This document shows positions 54,696-64,000 of a stretch of 64,000 nucleotides of DNA, piece by piece. The stretch covers positions 46,716,697 to 46,780,696 of the forward strand of contig CM064551.1 in NCBI GenBank assembly GCA_032716605.1. Direction: 5' to 3'. Made by a program: the position numbers and the translations under genes. The notes beneath the pieces are model-generated. The model saw only the letters and a list, made by a program, of their open reading frames with translations. It was not told the DNA's origin and did no database searches. Source of the DNA: Paralithodes platypus. Taxonomy: Eukaryota; Arthropoda; Malacostraca; Decapoda; Lithodidae. Each line of letters opens with the position of its first letter. The first letter of the stretch is position 1.

Positions 54696-55480
54696 CATAT
54701 GATCTTCTCTTTCATTCTTGGCTATGAAATCAGGAGCTGGTGCGAGGGTAACAGCACTCAGATCCTTTTTAAATTGTAAGCAGTTATCAGATCTAGCCAT
54801 GGCCGCAAGCTCGGACACCCTATGCGCTGTTGCTAACGAAATTAAGAAAACGCATTTAGATAATAACTTGTCATAAGAGGGGTTGACCGTGTAGGGTTTA
54901 CTAATTAATAGATTTAACACCTTGTCTAGAGACCACTGAGGTAGAATCTGTCTAGCTGGAGCTCGTAGTCTAAAACAAGTTTTAAGAAAACCTCCTTTGT
55001 CCTTAGGTGGAAGTCTGAGGCCAGTGAGGTCATAGCACGGCTCTTTAATGGCTGAGAGGTGATTGCGAAGTGTATTAACTGACAGGTGTTTGTCTTCGAA
55101 AAGGTAATTTAAGTACTTTAAAATTAAACTTACTGAGGCACTGTGTTGGTTGGATTCTACAATCCACGTGGTAAATTGTTTCCAATGTGACTCATACTGT
55201 CTAATTGTGGAAGGTGCAAATTGTTTGGTTAATTTGTCGTGAACGGCTTGATCATAAGAATTTAGCCATTTGGCTTTAAAAATATCCATAAAGCAAAATT
55301 TAGACAAGTTTGCAGGTTGCCAATCTGCTCTAAGAGGAAACATGACATCGGAAGAGGTATTGGATTTGGACACCATAGAGATAGCTGATTGAGCCACACT
55401 TGTGTTGGCCAGACCAGTGCTATGAGAGACACTTGACCCTGAAATAAATGAAGCTGTTGCAATACTCTGCACATTAGTGT
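54696..55480 (-). pseudogene. Tyrosine recombinase N-terminal and first catalytic part (E3)
   Basis: Sense start overlaps the RNase H end of the RT frame. It reads PLRADWQPANLSKFCFMDIF, QFAPSTIRQYESHWKQFTTW, LPPKDKGGFLKTCFRL and SLATAHRVSELAAMARSDNC (first catalytic Arg) and stops at the LINE D insertion after AKNEREDHM. The frame is -1 relative to RT and is open far upstream. Undamaged in this part. Confidence 0.8.
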
Positions 55481-57150
55481 TGTGTCCGGGGGAGGGAAGA
55501 GGTAAATCGAAGACCACTTGTCCCAAACTTCCGAGAACGCATCTGGTCCGCCCGCTTGGGTCTTGTGCCAGCGGGTCAGAAACAGAGGGAGTTTTGTCGA
55601 CTGGTGAGAAGCAAATAGGTCTATCTGTGGACGGAATGGTTTTATCAGTCTGTCGAAGGTCTGTTGAGTGATTGCCCATTCGACTAGTGTGCTCTTCCCT
55701 CGAGACAAGACGTCTGCCCACAGATTCGCTTTGCCCGGAAGGTAAACTGCTTGAATTGTGATATGGTGTTGAAGGGCAAGGAAAAATATCTTTTCTGACA
55801 ACCTTAGGAGCGTGTGAGATTTCGTTGAACCCTGCCTGTTGATGCAGGACACGGCTGATGTGTTGTCCATACGAAATGCTATTACTCTGTGTTGAAGTGT
55901 ATGGGCATGGTCTTTGAGGAAGAATAGAGGGACAACTAGCTCCTTGGTATTTATGTGATAGAGATTGAGAGAAGTCCAGCGACCTTGGTTCTGGTGACCC
56001 CCGGATGACTGGTAGCCCCAACCTAGGGCTCCCACTGCATCTGTGTCTACCCACAGTGATGGTGGAGGATCTGACCAGTGGGCTGATGAAGAAAGTGTCT
56101 CTGGTTTGATCCAAAAGCTGAGAAGTTTGAGTATTTGCTGAGGAATCGTTATTAGAGTATGAGGTTGAGTGACCGGAAAAGTTTTGTTGCCTAGCCAGAT
56201 CAAGCGTTTCAGTCGAAGTCTGCCCAATGAAACAGATAGCTGAACCCAATTCATCGACCCTATTAATGATTCCCACAGTCGTCTGGTAATTGTCTTTGCA
56301 TGTAGTGTTCTGAATAACTTTACTTGTAAACGTCTGGCATTTGATGTCGTTTGTTGTAAGGCGAGAGATTGAGTGTCCCAAAGGAGGCCTACCCAGGCTG
56401 CTCTTTGTGTCGGTAATAAGTTTGATTTCTCGAGATTTACATGGAAGCCTAAGTTGGTGACATGTCGAATGACTAGTAATGTGTGATTCTGGCACTGTTG
56501 GGGAGAACTCCCTGTGATTACCCAGTCGTCTAGATAGAATAGGATGTTGATTCCTTGTTGTCTTAATGGTAACAGGGCCTGTTTGACTAGTTTTGTAAAA
56601 ATTCTGGGTGCTATGTTGAGGCCGAATGGGAGTCTGCAGAATACTACAGCTATGTTTAAGTAAGGGATTGCTAGATATTTCTGATATCTGTTGGCTATGG
56701 GAACATGCCAATAGGCATCTTTCAGATCCAGTGTCATTAACCAGACTTTGGGTTGAAGTGTTAATTGAATTTGTTGGATAGTCAACATCTTGAAGGTGTG
56801 ATTGACAATAAATTTGTTGAGAATCGATAAGTCGATGACTGGTCTGAACTTTGGGCTGTCTCGTTTTGGAACAAGGAATAAGCGAGATAGAAAGACCTTC
56901 GATGTTATTGGGATGGTTCTGAGAATTCCTAGCTGGAGCATCTCTTGAATAAGTGACTGCACATTGACCGGAACTGACAGTGTGTTTGAACATGGGCGAA
57001 GGAATGGTCTTTTCTTCCATCTCCAAAAGAGACCCTTCTTTATTAAACGTCTGGCCCAAGTTCCTTTTGGCCAGGCTGTGTGATTGGTCTGAAAAGAGCT
57101 GGTCGTGCCTTGGGATATTATGTGATGCAAGGCTAGGTTGAACGAATCTA
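55262..57150 (-). CDS. DIRS reverse transcriptase / RNase H (E3), open frame
   Basis: About 622 codons without a stop. RT: QTNHTAWPKGTWARRLIKKG, FLVPKRDSPKFRPVIDLSIL, LTLDLKDAYWHVPIANRYQK, LPFGLNIAPRIFTKLVKQAL and the catalytic ILFYLDDWVITG. RNase H: LWVDTDAVGALGWGY, AFRMDNTSAVSCINRQ and ANLWADVLSRGKS. The protein would make the element's DNA copy. There is no clear ATG near the start; the frame is entered naturally by -1 frameshifting from gag at 57151-57157. Its 3' end overlaps the recombinase frame. This is the best-preserved RT of the DIRS type in the window, although the element as a whole is dead. Confidence 0.85.
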
Positions 57151-57157
57151 GTTTTTT
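57151..57157 (-). promoter_or_regulatory. A_AAA_AAC heptamer at the gag/RT junction of E3
   Basis: In the gag frame the codons read GGT TAA AAA AAC TAG. The heptamer is in the same register as in E1 and E2 and is followed by a stop, and RT lies in the -1 frame. A TAA one codon earlier would block frameshifting in this copy and is probably a later mutation. Confidence 0.5.
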
Positions 57158-60100
57158 TAACCTGAATGTGTTCTTGGATAGTTGGACTGTTGTTGTGTCT
57201 GATTCTGTCTGTTTTGTTGCCTGTTTTGTTGTTGGTTATTTGCAAAAGAGGCATGAGCTGGTTGGGGAGAGCTATGTGAGGGTTGAGTTCCTGATTGGGT
57301 CTGTGATTGTCTAGGCGAGAAATTCTGCCTATTGGCAAATCTGGGTTGACTAGGTCTCCTACTTCGTTGAGACATGGAATTGAACCTGCCTCAGTAGGTT
57401 TGTTGGCCTCGAAAGGGCGACTGAAAAGACCCCCTGGAATGTGTAGGTAATGTGGAAGAATGACCTCATCTGTCTCAACTACTGTGGCCCCTTGAGAGTC
57501 GTTGAGATCTGAGTTTAAGAAAGTTAGCTCGGTAGGTATTGACAGATGGTTGTAATAGCAGTGTAGATACTTCAGACCAAGTAGTGGTTGGTATTAATCT
57601 GTTAGAGTAGAGAGGAGAGAGCAAGATTCTCGTCTTGATATCTTTGGGCAGATTTCTAGAGAGAAAAATGCGGAGATCTTGACGGGTTTTGGCAGCTTCG
57701 AAAATGGCTGTCCTGACGTCTCCCACTGTCATAAGAGTGTTGCAAAGAGAGACCCTCCTGATGTGTGATAATGCTGCCCTAGAGTTTGGATTATGAATAG
57801 AGTCTGTTGCTTCTCTCATAGTGTGAGTGAGTTGTCTGTTTAACAAAAAGTTGGATAACAATCTGTGGGCTTTTTGTCTAAGTTTAAAATCCTTCTCCAG
57901 CATGCTCTGAGTAGGTGTAGATAAGAGTGGGTCTGTTAAATTTTGGCATGCAATTTTAGGGCCTCTCAAGAATTCCCAGAATTCTTTGGGAAGAGAGTCT
58001 GAATGGTACACGAAGAGAGATGCAAAGTGATAATCCTCATTAGGAATCTTTGCAGTTGAAAAATCAGTGGTACTCATAGCAAATTTACTGGCTTCCTCCG
58101 ACCACTCTGACCACGGACCATAACCAATATCAGTGAGTTGTTGTTGTTGTTGTTGTTCCCCAAGCTGCCTGGCCGAACAGCCCCAAGGCCCCGAGCAATT
58201 CCAAGGCCATAACCGAGCGCCCCCACAGAACCCTCCCTGCCGACCACAATAAAGCCTGGGTGACCGAAACCACTCCATAGCGGGGAGCTGAGGAGGGTGC
58301 GGAAACGCCCGGGAAACCAAAGCCCCACCCAGGGCCCTATGCCCCTCAGCAATTATGAAGAGAAAGTTGAGGGGCAAGGGAAAAATGTGACGCTTTGGCT
58401 TCCAATCTTGGTAGATTGGGAGGTCAATCCACGGAAAAGACGCCGTCACTTGATATCTAGAAAATATATAAGTTAAAGGAACAGTCAGAGTAAGCTATGG
58501 GTATGGCAGAGATCGCTCAGTTCTCACTCTGATAGACCAGCCCATCACCACATGACTAGAACCCAATCCTCTCAGCATCAGCTAGGAAAGGCCCTAGAAA
58601 GCCGCCTTTGGCGGGGGGATAGCTCCCCTATTTCAACCCCTTTCGGGGTCGGGCACCCGCCCCAGTGAGTTCTCGCATTTGATTTTGTGACTCACTCAGG
58701 ATCGTGGTGCATCCGGTTGTGCAAAGGGAAGAAAGTAATTTTAAGGCATCGTGGCCATCTGATTTTTTGAAATCGGACCAAGGTTTGAATAGTTTAGTGG
58801 AAGTAATGGCTGGAGCCTATTTGTACACAAAAAATCTAGCTTCTTGTGTTGATGGGAAGGGGAAGACTAACACATCTTACACTCTACCCTCCTCATCCTT
58901 TGCTCGTAACTGACAAAATTAATTAATTTCGACTGACCAGTCTCGAGGTACCGGGAAGGAATCTGAAGAGTCTGATGTGGCCCCTATTGGTGTGAAGATG
59001 GGTACTTTGTCCCATTGACGAGGAGGGCCATATAGAAGGGGTAGGGGTTGTTTAGGAGGGTCGGGGTCAATTTCAAGAGCAGTTGGTGTAATGGGAGACA
59101 GAAAAATAGGTTGCTGAAGCAAGTTGCTCTGTTGCTTGGGTTGAGTAACTGATTGTCCGAGTGTAACATTGGGATATGGTTTAGGTAGAATAGGATTGAC
59201 TGCTAAGGGTATGGTCTGGTGGTCAGGGTGTGGGAAGGCATTTTAGAGATAGCTTGTAACACCTTATCTAGTTTACTATCCATATCCTTTGACACTTGTA
59301 AAGCAAAATCTTCTAGGGATTCCTGAACTACATTAGCAACATATTCCTTAGATACGGAAGTATTATGAGACACATCTCCTTCAGATGCCTGTGAAGGAGA
59401 GAAGGGTCGTTCGTGGATTTGTTGACCCTGGAACCAAGTGTCATCTTCTTCAAAAGATTGATAGTTAGTGAACCCTTCTAAATCTCCTTCACCTGGATCT
59501 TCCGGGTTGGTGGCATGCAAATTATCCTGTGAGTTTGAGAGATAAATTTCTTCTTCCACTCCTCGACCTGGTCTTAACTGACTATCTAAAATTTCAGGCA
59601 TGTCAGTTGCTAGTACGTAAGGTTGTTGAGATATAAGCTTGTTTTGGAGAGGAGTGATTGTAAGACCCTGTCTGACTGGAGAATCCCCCGAATGATGAAT
59701 ATCAGCGTGAACAGTAATTACGTCTGGATTGATTGACGCAGCAGTTTTCAATAGTGGTTTAATCTGGAAACTAGGAATGGAAGACTGAATTGACTCAAGA
59801 GACTGTCTGGGATAAGAAATTTTGGGAGCTTTATGTTCCATTAGAGTACTAGATTGTTGATCAGAATCCAAATTAATTGTGACAGCCGTGCTCGTGTCAG
59901 ACTGAGGGGAGTTACTCCGAGCAAACGTTTTACTTCTTGAACTAGAGCTTGATGAAGATTTACGTTTCCGATCGGATGAATGTTTAGACTTAGAAAGGGT
60001 TACTGATCGGCTAGTCCTCTGAGAGGGAGGAATAGTGATCTTCAAAAATTCAAGAGATTTCGGGTCAGACAGAGACGGAACCTTTTTTTAAATCCTTGAA

Positions 60101-60372
60101 ATGTAAGTCTTGATATCGTCCCATGCAGATAAGAGGACTTGTTTAGCAAGAGATTGATCCTGAGGGGAACTATGATCATGGAATTTGTTAACATAAAGAG
60201 AACATGACTGGCAGACAAGAGTATTCCAAGCCGCTCTAGTGCGATCTATGCAAGGTACATGAAATAAGCATTGATTATGTGCTATTAAGGGAAGTTGTCT
60301 ACAGCCTGCCGTCGAACACCACTGGATGTGTTCCGGCGGAGGTGTGGAAGAACGTTGTTGTAAAGACGCCAT
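57157..60372 (-). pseudogene. DIRS gag-like ORF1 (E3), broken
   Basis: Diverged relative of the E1/E2 gag. The start MASLQQRSSTPPPEHIQWCS leads into a Cys/His module (CSTAGC, AHNQC, CIDRTRAAW, CQSC), followed by a Ser/Lys-rich basic tract (about 60000-59930), an acidic region, PYPFYMALL/PLLYGPPRQWDKVPIF, GYGPWSEW, LEKDFKLRQKAHRLLSNFLL, VGDVRTAIFEAAKTRQDLRI and a Gln/Asn/Arg-rich tail (57375-57157). A SINE-like element (58138-58662) interrupts it after GPWSEW, and there are further frame breaks near 60070, 59180 and 57475. RS dipeptides are fewer than in E1/E2. Confidence 0.75.
58138..58662 (-). mobile_element. Non-autonomous element with LINE D ends (copy 2)
   Basis: 525 bp, minus strand, flanked by a 7-bp target duplication cagtgag (58131-58137 and 58663-58669). 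Sense start ggggcgggtgcccgacccc, sense end in (CAA)n. It matches 52166-52706 along its length. The clean duplication defines both ends. Confidence 0.85.
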
Positions 60373-62302
60373 TCGCTTGGAGGAAGGACCCGGAGTGGCG
60401 AAGCCCGGGAACTCTCACTCGTCCTCCAGCGTGAAGTAGGACCTCGAGTGTAGAGGTGACAACCCAGGGTAGATCCGTTATCTGAGTTGGGTAATTCAGA
60501 GTTAATCTTGGCTAATGTTGATTATGTCACAGTAGTCTAGAGAAAGAGTCAATACAGGAACCTTGTAATTCAAAGAGATATTTGACTCCTATTAGGTAAC
60601 GAATAAAATCTCCTTCATATGTGCAACCATGCGAAGATTAAAAGTGGAAAAATCTTTGTATTAAATTTTATTTTACAGTGACCCTATTGACTAGTGGGAA
60701 TTAAATTTTTCACTAGGTAAACAAGTGTAAGTTACACGGAGGACTAATAACTTCAAACATGCAATTGGATGCCCGGTAGAGAACCCGGATTTTTTTATTG
60801 TACTCTGATAATAAAAGTTAGTTCGTACTTACTCGTGTTGATATGAGAATTCGAAATTTGGGGCCGAGTGGAGGCGAACAGGGCCTCTCACTCCGGTTTC
60901 CGGTGGAGGGTCCGGGCGAGGAAGGAGTGCTGTGTAACAAGGTGGACACGAGAGCTCCGGCTTCTGCGAGAGTATCCAGGCAACCGGAGTCTGTCAGGCT
61001 CCTTCTCGTCTCCTCTGGATGAGAATAAATATTATTAGAACTACTAGAGTTAACCCTTCAAACTCGGATGGTACACGTGTGTACCATTAAGTTTTGCCCC
61101 GAGGAACCCGGGTGGTACAACATTGTACCAGTGGTTGAAAGCCTGTGACCTTGGTGTGTGAGGCGTCGGTCCGACGCATGTAAACAACAGCCGGCTGGAC
61201 CGACGCCCCGCATCTCCGGCCACAAGAAGGAGAGCGTCGCTTGTTCGTGTGTGCCTGTATGTTGTTGTTAAGTATCGAAAAGTAGTGTAAAGTGGCTGTT
61301 TTGGCTATAAAGTTATCTCCAATGAAATCATCATCACAAATCAACCACTTGACTTAGAGAGCTCTACTTAACGCCATTCTACAGGTAAATAACACAGCTA
61401 CGCTTGGGGATGCGCGGGAATGCGGGAAGCAGTCAGCATAACAATGATACGGTAGCCTAGCCTAGACGTTTTTCGGCCAAAACACCCGCGTTTTGGGCAA
61501 TATTTATGTAATGCGTAGCCGGGGCTGGAGGGTTAATGGAGAATACTCAGAATTAATTGAAACTGAGTTATCTCAATCACCATGTAAAGTTGATACTTGT
61601 TTTGAGACCCTGGGTTGTTTGTGAACCGGAGTAAAATATGAATTTTTATATAATTGCACCCGGAGTTATAGTAGCACTCGGTGTTTGTGAACCGGAGTTA
61701 ATAAAAATGGTGCGAGAGATAAGGTTTCTTAACTATGAGGACCCGGAGATAAGGCTAGGACATATACAACCCGGAAAAAACTCCATGTGAATGATAGGTG
61801 CGGGGTGTAATGACAAAAGCACCTTGGAGTAAATGTAAAATGGTAGATAAAACTACCCGGAGAATCTTGGATATATACAAGAGGAACTCCGGCGGAGTAG
61901 GCAAAATAAAAGATATACAAAAGAGGCCCCCTTCCTCCGCCTACTCCGCTTCAACCCGGACTTCAAAAGAGTACACGGGGATCTCCTAGTGACCGGAGAT
62001 ACAAAAACCAAGCCCCGGTCTAACACTAGCCGACCTATAAAGGACCGGAGTGAGACTCCAAAAAGGGGACCAACTGATGGTTGGTTCGTAGCCTAAAATC
62101 ATAATATTCTGAAAAAGGAGGCTACGGTGGCATGTATCAAAAATAATCATAGGCAAAAGTATCATAAAAGAATAACATTTCCCCAATTCTGAAACAAGAC
62201 AGAAAACCTGGAAGGTACAGAGACTATGAAGATGTATGAAATAATAGTACAATAATTTGTCTATATAAAGTGAAAAAGAATAATTTTTCGTAAAAAATGT
62301 TA
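60373..62302 (-). mobile_element. E3 leader region with repeated CCGGAG motifs
   Basis: Noncoding. Between 61620 and 62060 the plus strand carries eleven ccgga/ccggt motifs, most as accggag or acccgga, spaced about 20-85 bp, including an 11-13 bp inverted repeat ACTCC-GGC-GGAGT at 61886-61898. More lie at 60770-61000. Assignment to the E3 leader rests on position; the terminal repeat was not found. Confidence 0.45.
61050..61536. mobile_element. TTAA MITE (copy M3)
   Basis: 487 bp with TTAA at 61050 and 61533. Ends TTAACCCTTCAAACTCGG and, reversed, TTAACCCTCCAGCCCCGGC. Core shared with M1, M2, M4 and M5. Palindromes TGGTACACGTGTGTACCA (61069-61086) and TGGTACAACATTGTACCA (61113-61130) start 44 bp apart. 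Confidence 0.9.
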
Positions 62303-62756
62303 TTAACCCTACCCACCCGGGCGATCTGGCCGAAAACGTCTAGGCCTAGGCTACCGTATTTTTGTTTATTTTAACTGCTAGAAATTTCCCACGCATCTAT
62401 AAACGTAGTGCGGTTTCCAATCTGTAGACTGGCATTGAGTAGAGCTCTCTAAGTCAACTGGTTCAGTTGTGATGACGATTTCCGTGGAGCGAATTTTTCC
62501 GCGATGTTGACAATATTGGAGCTTTTCAGACACTAATTTCGTCTGACGTCACAACAATAACATTGATCCGACGTCTCCTTCTTGTTTTCGAAGGTGCGGT
62601 GACGCAACGATCGGCTTTGTCTACATGCGTCGGACGCACGGCGTTCAGACCAAGCTGAATATGCTTTCAAGCTTACTGCCTATTAAAAGGACACCCGGGC
62701 TTCTGCCCATCTGCCGCGGTGTCCTTTTAAAAGGACACCTGGGCTGGAAGGGTTAA
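62303..62756. mobile_element. TTAA MITE (copy M5)
   Basis: 454 bp with TTAA at 62303 and 62753. Core as in M1-M4 (gtctaggcctaggctaccgt, gtcaactggttcagttgtga). Near the right end, the palindrome TGTCCTTTTAAAAGGACA (62720-62737) and a shortened copy ending at 62693 start 44 bp apart when read from that end. Confidence 0.9.
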
Positions 62757-62940
62757 AACGCAAAGAGAAAGCTCAAAGTAACGAAAACATAAAAAGGGAT
62801 GAAATTTGGAGCATCTAGAATTTTCGATAAGGAAATGCGATAGCCTCCAGTCCGCCATTAAAATTGTTATCGAAAGCGCGACGCTCAGAGAAAAAGTTAG
62901 GCTAACAGCAAGAAAACGTTATGATGAAGAAAATTAAAGA

Positions 62941-63565
62941 TTAACCCATAAACGTCGAGAAAGCTCATAAGAAGTTTTACTGGGCGAGGGCGGCAAAGCT
63001 CTTAAGAGGGAGGCCTAAAAAAATAAAATAAACGGCCCCAGTAGCACTAAACAATTTATTTATTTTTTTATTTATTTTTTTCCCTATACCTCATATCACT
63101 CCTCCACATCCCCTCCTTCCCCCTTTTCCCCTCCCCCTTCAATTATCACCTATTTTCCCTGTTATTCCCTAATTCGTTGGTATATTTTGGTGCTAACATT
63201 AGCAAAATGTGTGGAGGATGTGCTTACGTGCCTAGCGGGTGTGTTACATAAGCGAGTGTGTGTATGAGTAAGCTCAGTGTGGCTTGAGGCCTCGTGGAGG
63301 GAGGGGTTGCCTCAATTTTCTCCATAATTCATGAATGGCTGGTCCATCTATATTCGCGATTTTGAACAGAAAAAATATATTTTAACTTGTTTTATTGTTG
63401 TTACAGGTTACTATCTTCATAGTGAAGGTAAAATAGGCTCATATGAATAAGTAATAACGATATTTATCGTAAAATGACGATTATAGGCCTGAATGGAGCC
63501 TATATGCTCGCCCATGGGCAGCTAGTTCAATACCCCCCCCCCCCCCCTCGCCGTTGCCAGGTTAA
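62941..63565. mobile_element. TTAA MITE, long family (copy Y)
   Basis: 625 bp between TTAACCCATAAACG (62941) and, reversed, TTAACCTGGCAACGG (63562-63565). It aligns with copy X in inverted orientation, including an A/T-rich run and a pyrimidine-rich block (63060-63170). Related agctcataagaagtt and agctcttaagaggg motifs lie at about 62960 and 62998. A poly-C run of about 16 precedes the right end. Confidence 0.75.
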
Positions 63566-63802
63566 TTGAAAAGATGATAAGAATGGATAGTTAGAATTAA
63601 GGATTTTGAATTTAGGAGATTGGAAAAGCACTGAAGGAAAATAGGCAAAGGCCTATTCCTAAATCTGGCGACCGCTAGATAAAACTAACGAAGCCTATAA
63701 AAACTGAAATAGAGGCATTCTAACTAACCTGGCTTACATAATATAATGTAATAATATAAGGAGGAAAAAGATAGAAATACAGTAAATAATAATAACATAT
63801 AT

Positions 63803-63905
63803 ACACTCAAACCTCGATACAACAGACTTTATGGGACCGTTGCCTGGAAAAGTCCATTGCTGGATATAGTATTCATATAAGGGGGCCGGAAATAAATATT
63901 TTTCA
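63803..63905 (+). mobile_element. pogo/Tigger-type left end fragment
   Basis: acactcaaacctcgatacaa then cagactttatgggacc follows TA and resembles pogo-family termini. The element is cut by an RTE copy after about 100 bp. Confidence 0.5.
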
Positions 63906-63913
63906 TATAGAGC

Positions 63914-64000
63914 ACATATGACAGTGTGGTAATCCCGACACTGACTTACGGAAGCGAAACATGGACGTTGGTTGAGAGACTCAGACCAAGAGTGAGAGCA
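63914..64000 (+). pseudogene. RTE-type LINE (copy C4), runs off the right edge
   Basis: Plus-strand start of a 5'-truncated RTE copy encoding DSVVIPTLTYGSETWTLVER, then LRPRVRA, the same block as in C2 and C3. The rest lies outside the window. Confidence 0.8.

Larger units (their letters stand above)
49899..62302 (-). mobile_element. DIRS element E3 (diverged family), with nested insertions
   Basis: Sense order: leader (62302-60373, with a MITE at 61050-61536), gag (60372-57157, with a SINE-like insert at 58138-58662), RT/RNase H (57150-55262), and tyrosine recombinase (about 55480-54696 and 50222-49899) split by LINE D copy 2. Proteins are clearly related to E1/E2 but much diverged. No E3-type terminal repeat was identified; the 3' end is lost at 49899. 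Confidence 0.8.

Overview
This is a transposon-dense stretch of an animal nuclear genome, most likely a crustacean and probably a decapod. Tyrosine-recombinase retrotransposons of the DIRS type, CR1/RTE-like LINEs, long GT microsatellites and TTAA-flanked MITEs together resemble decapod genomes; the taxon is inferred, not proven. There are no operons, CRISPR arrays, rRNA genes or functional tRNA genes. Only one short stretch (16427-16707, minus) looks like an exon of an ordinary host gene.

Layout. 1-1610: 5' end of one DIRS-like element joined through a palindrome to the 3' part of another (E0, minus). 1611-1905: RTE tail. 2041-7590: DIRS element E4 (plus) split by a nearly complete CR1-like LINE (A1, minus). 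7743-10346: decayed gene of an unidentified family. 10693-15300: TTAA MITEs and LINE D copy 1 (plus). 15357-20079: RTE fragment, host exon, palindromic pogo/Tigger-type MITE, DIRS leader, MITE. 20502-22342: decayed piggyBac transposase. 22345-26403: LINE B copies in both orientations, one inserted in another. 26611-27998: TTAA MITE carrying a LINE fragment, then a tRNA-Val-derived SINE. 27999-32285: three A-type LINE copies strung along GT microsatellite. 32410-33475: foldback repeats and a MITE. 33951-39930: DIRS E1 (plus). 40131-49256: DIRS E2 (minus), facing E1. 49647-62302: DIRS E3 (minus, a diverged family) containing LINE D copy 2, two SINE-like copies (one in E3, one in LINE D) and a MITE. 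62303-64000: two MITEs, a pogo-type end and the start of a plus-strand RTE copy.

How the parts work. The DIRS elements carry a Cys/His plus RS-rich gag, then RT/RNase H, then an overlapping tyrosine recombinase. In E1, E2 and E3 gag and RT lie in successive -1 frames, with the heptamer A_AAA_AAC at the gag stop, which points to programmed -1 frameshifting. E1 and E2 also have a candidate spliceosomal intron in the 5' leader. LINE D encodes a 2A-like motif (GDIESNPGP) followed by a PHD-like finger.

The most unusual signals are palindromic. The TTAA MITEs carry, about 19-20 bp from one end, an element-specific palindrome of about 18 bp, repeated 43-45 bp further in; its sequence differs between elements but agrees within each. 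The DIRS elements are sprinkled with short palindromes built on a constant CC-GCC/GGC-GG core with covarying arms. Both are read by eye and need statistical testing.
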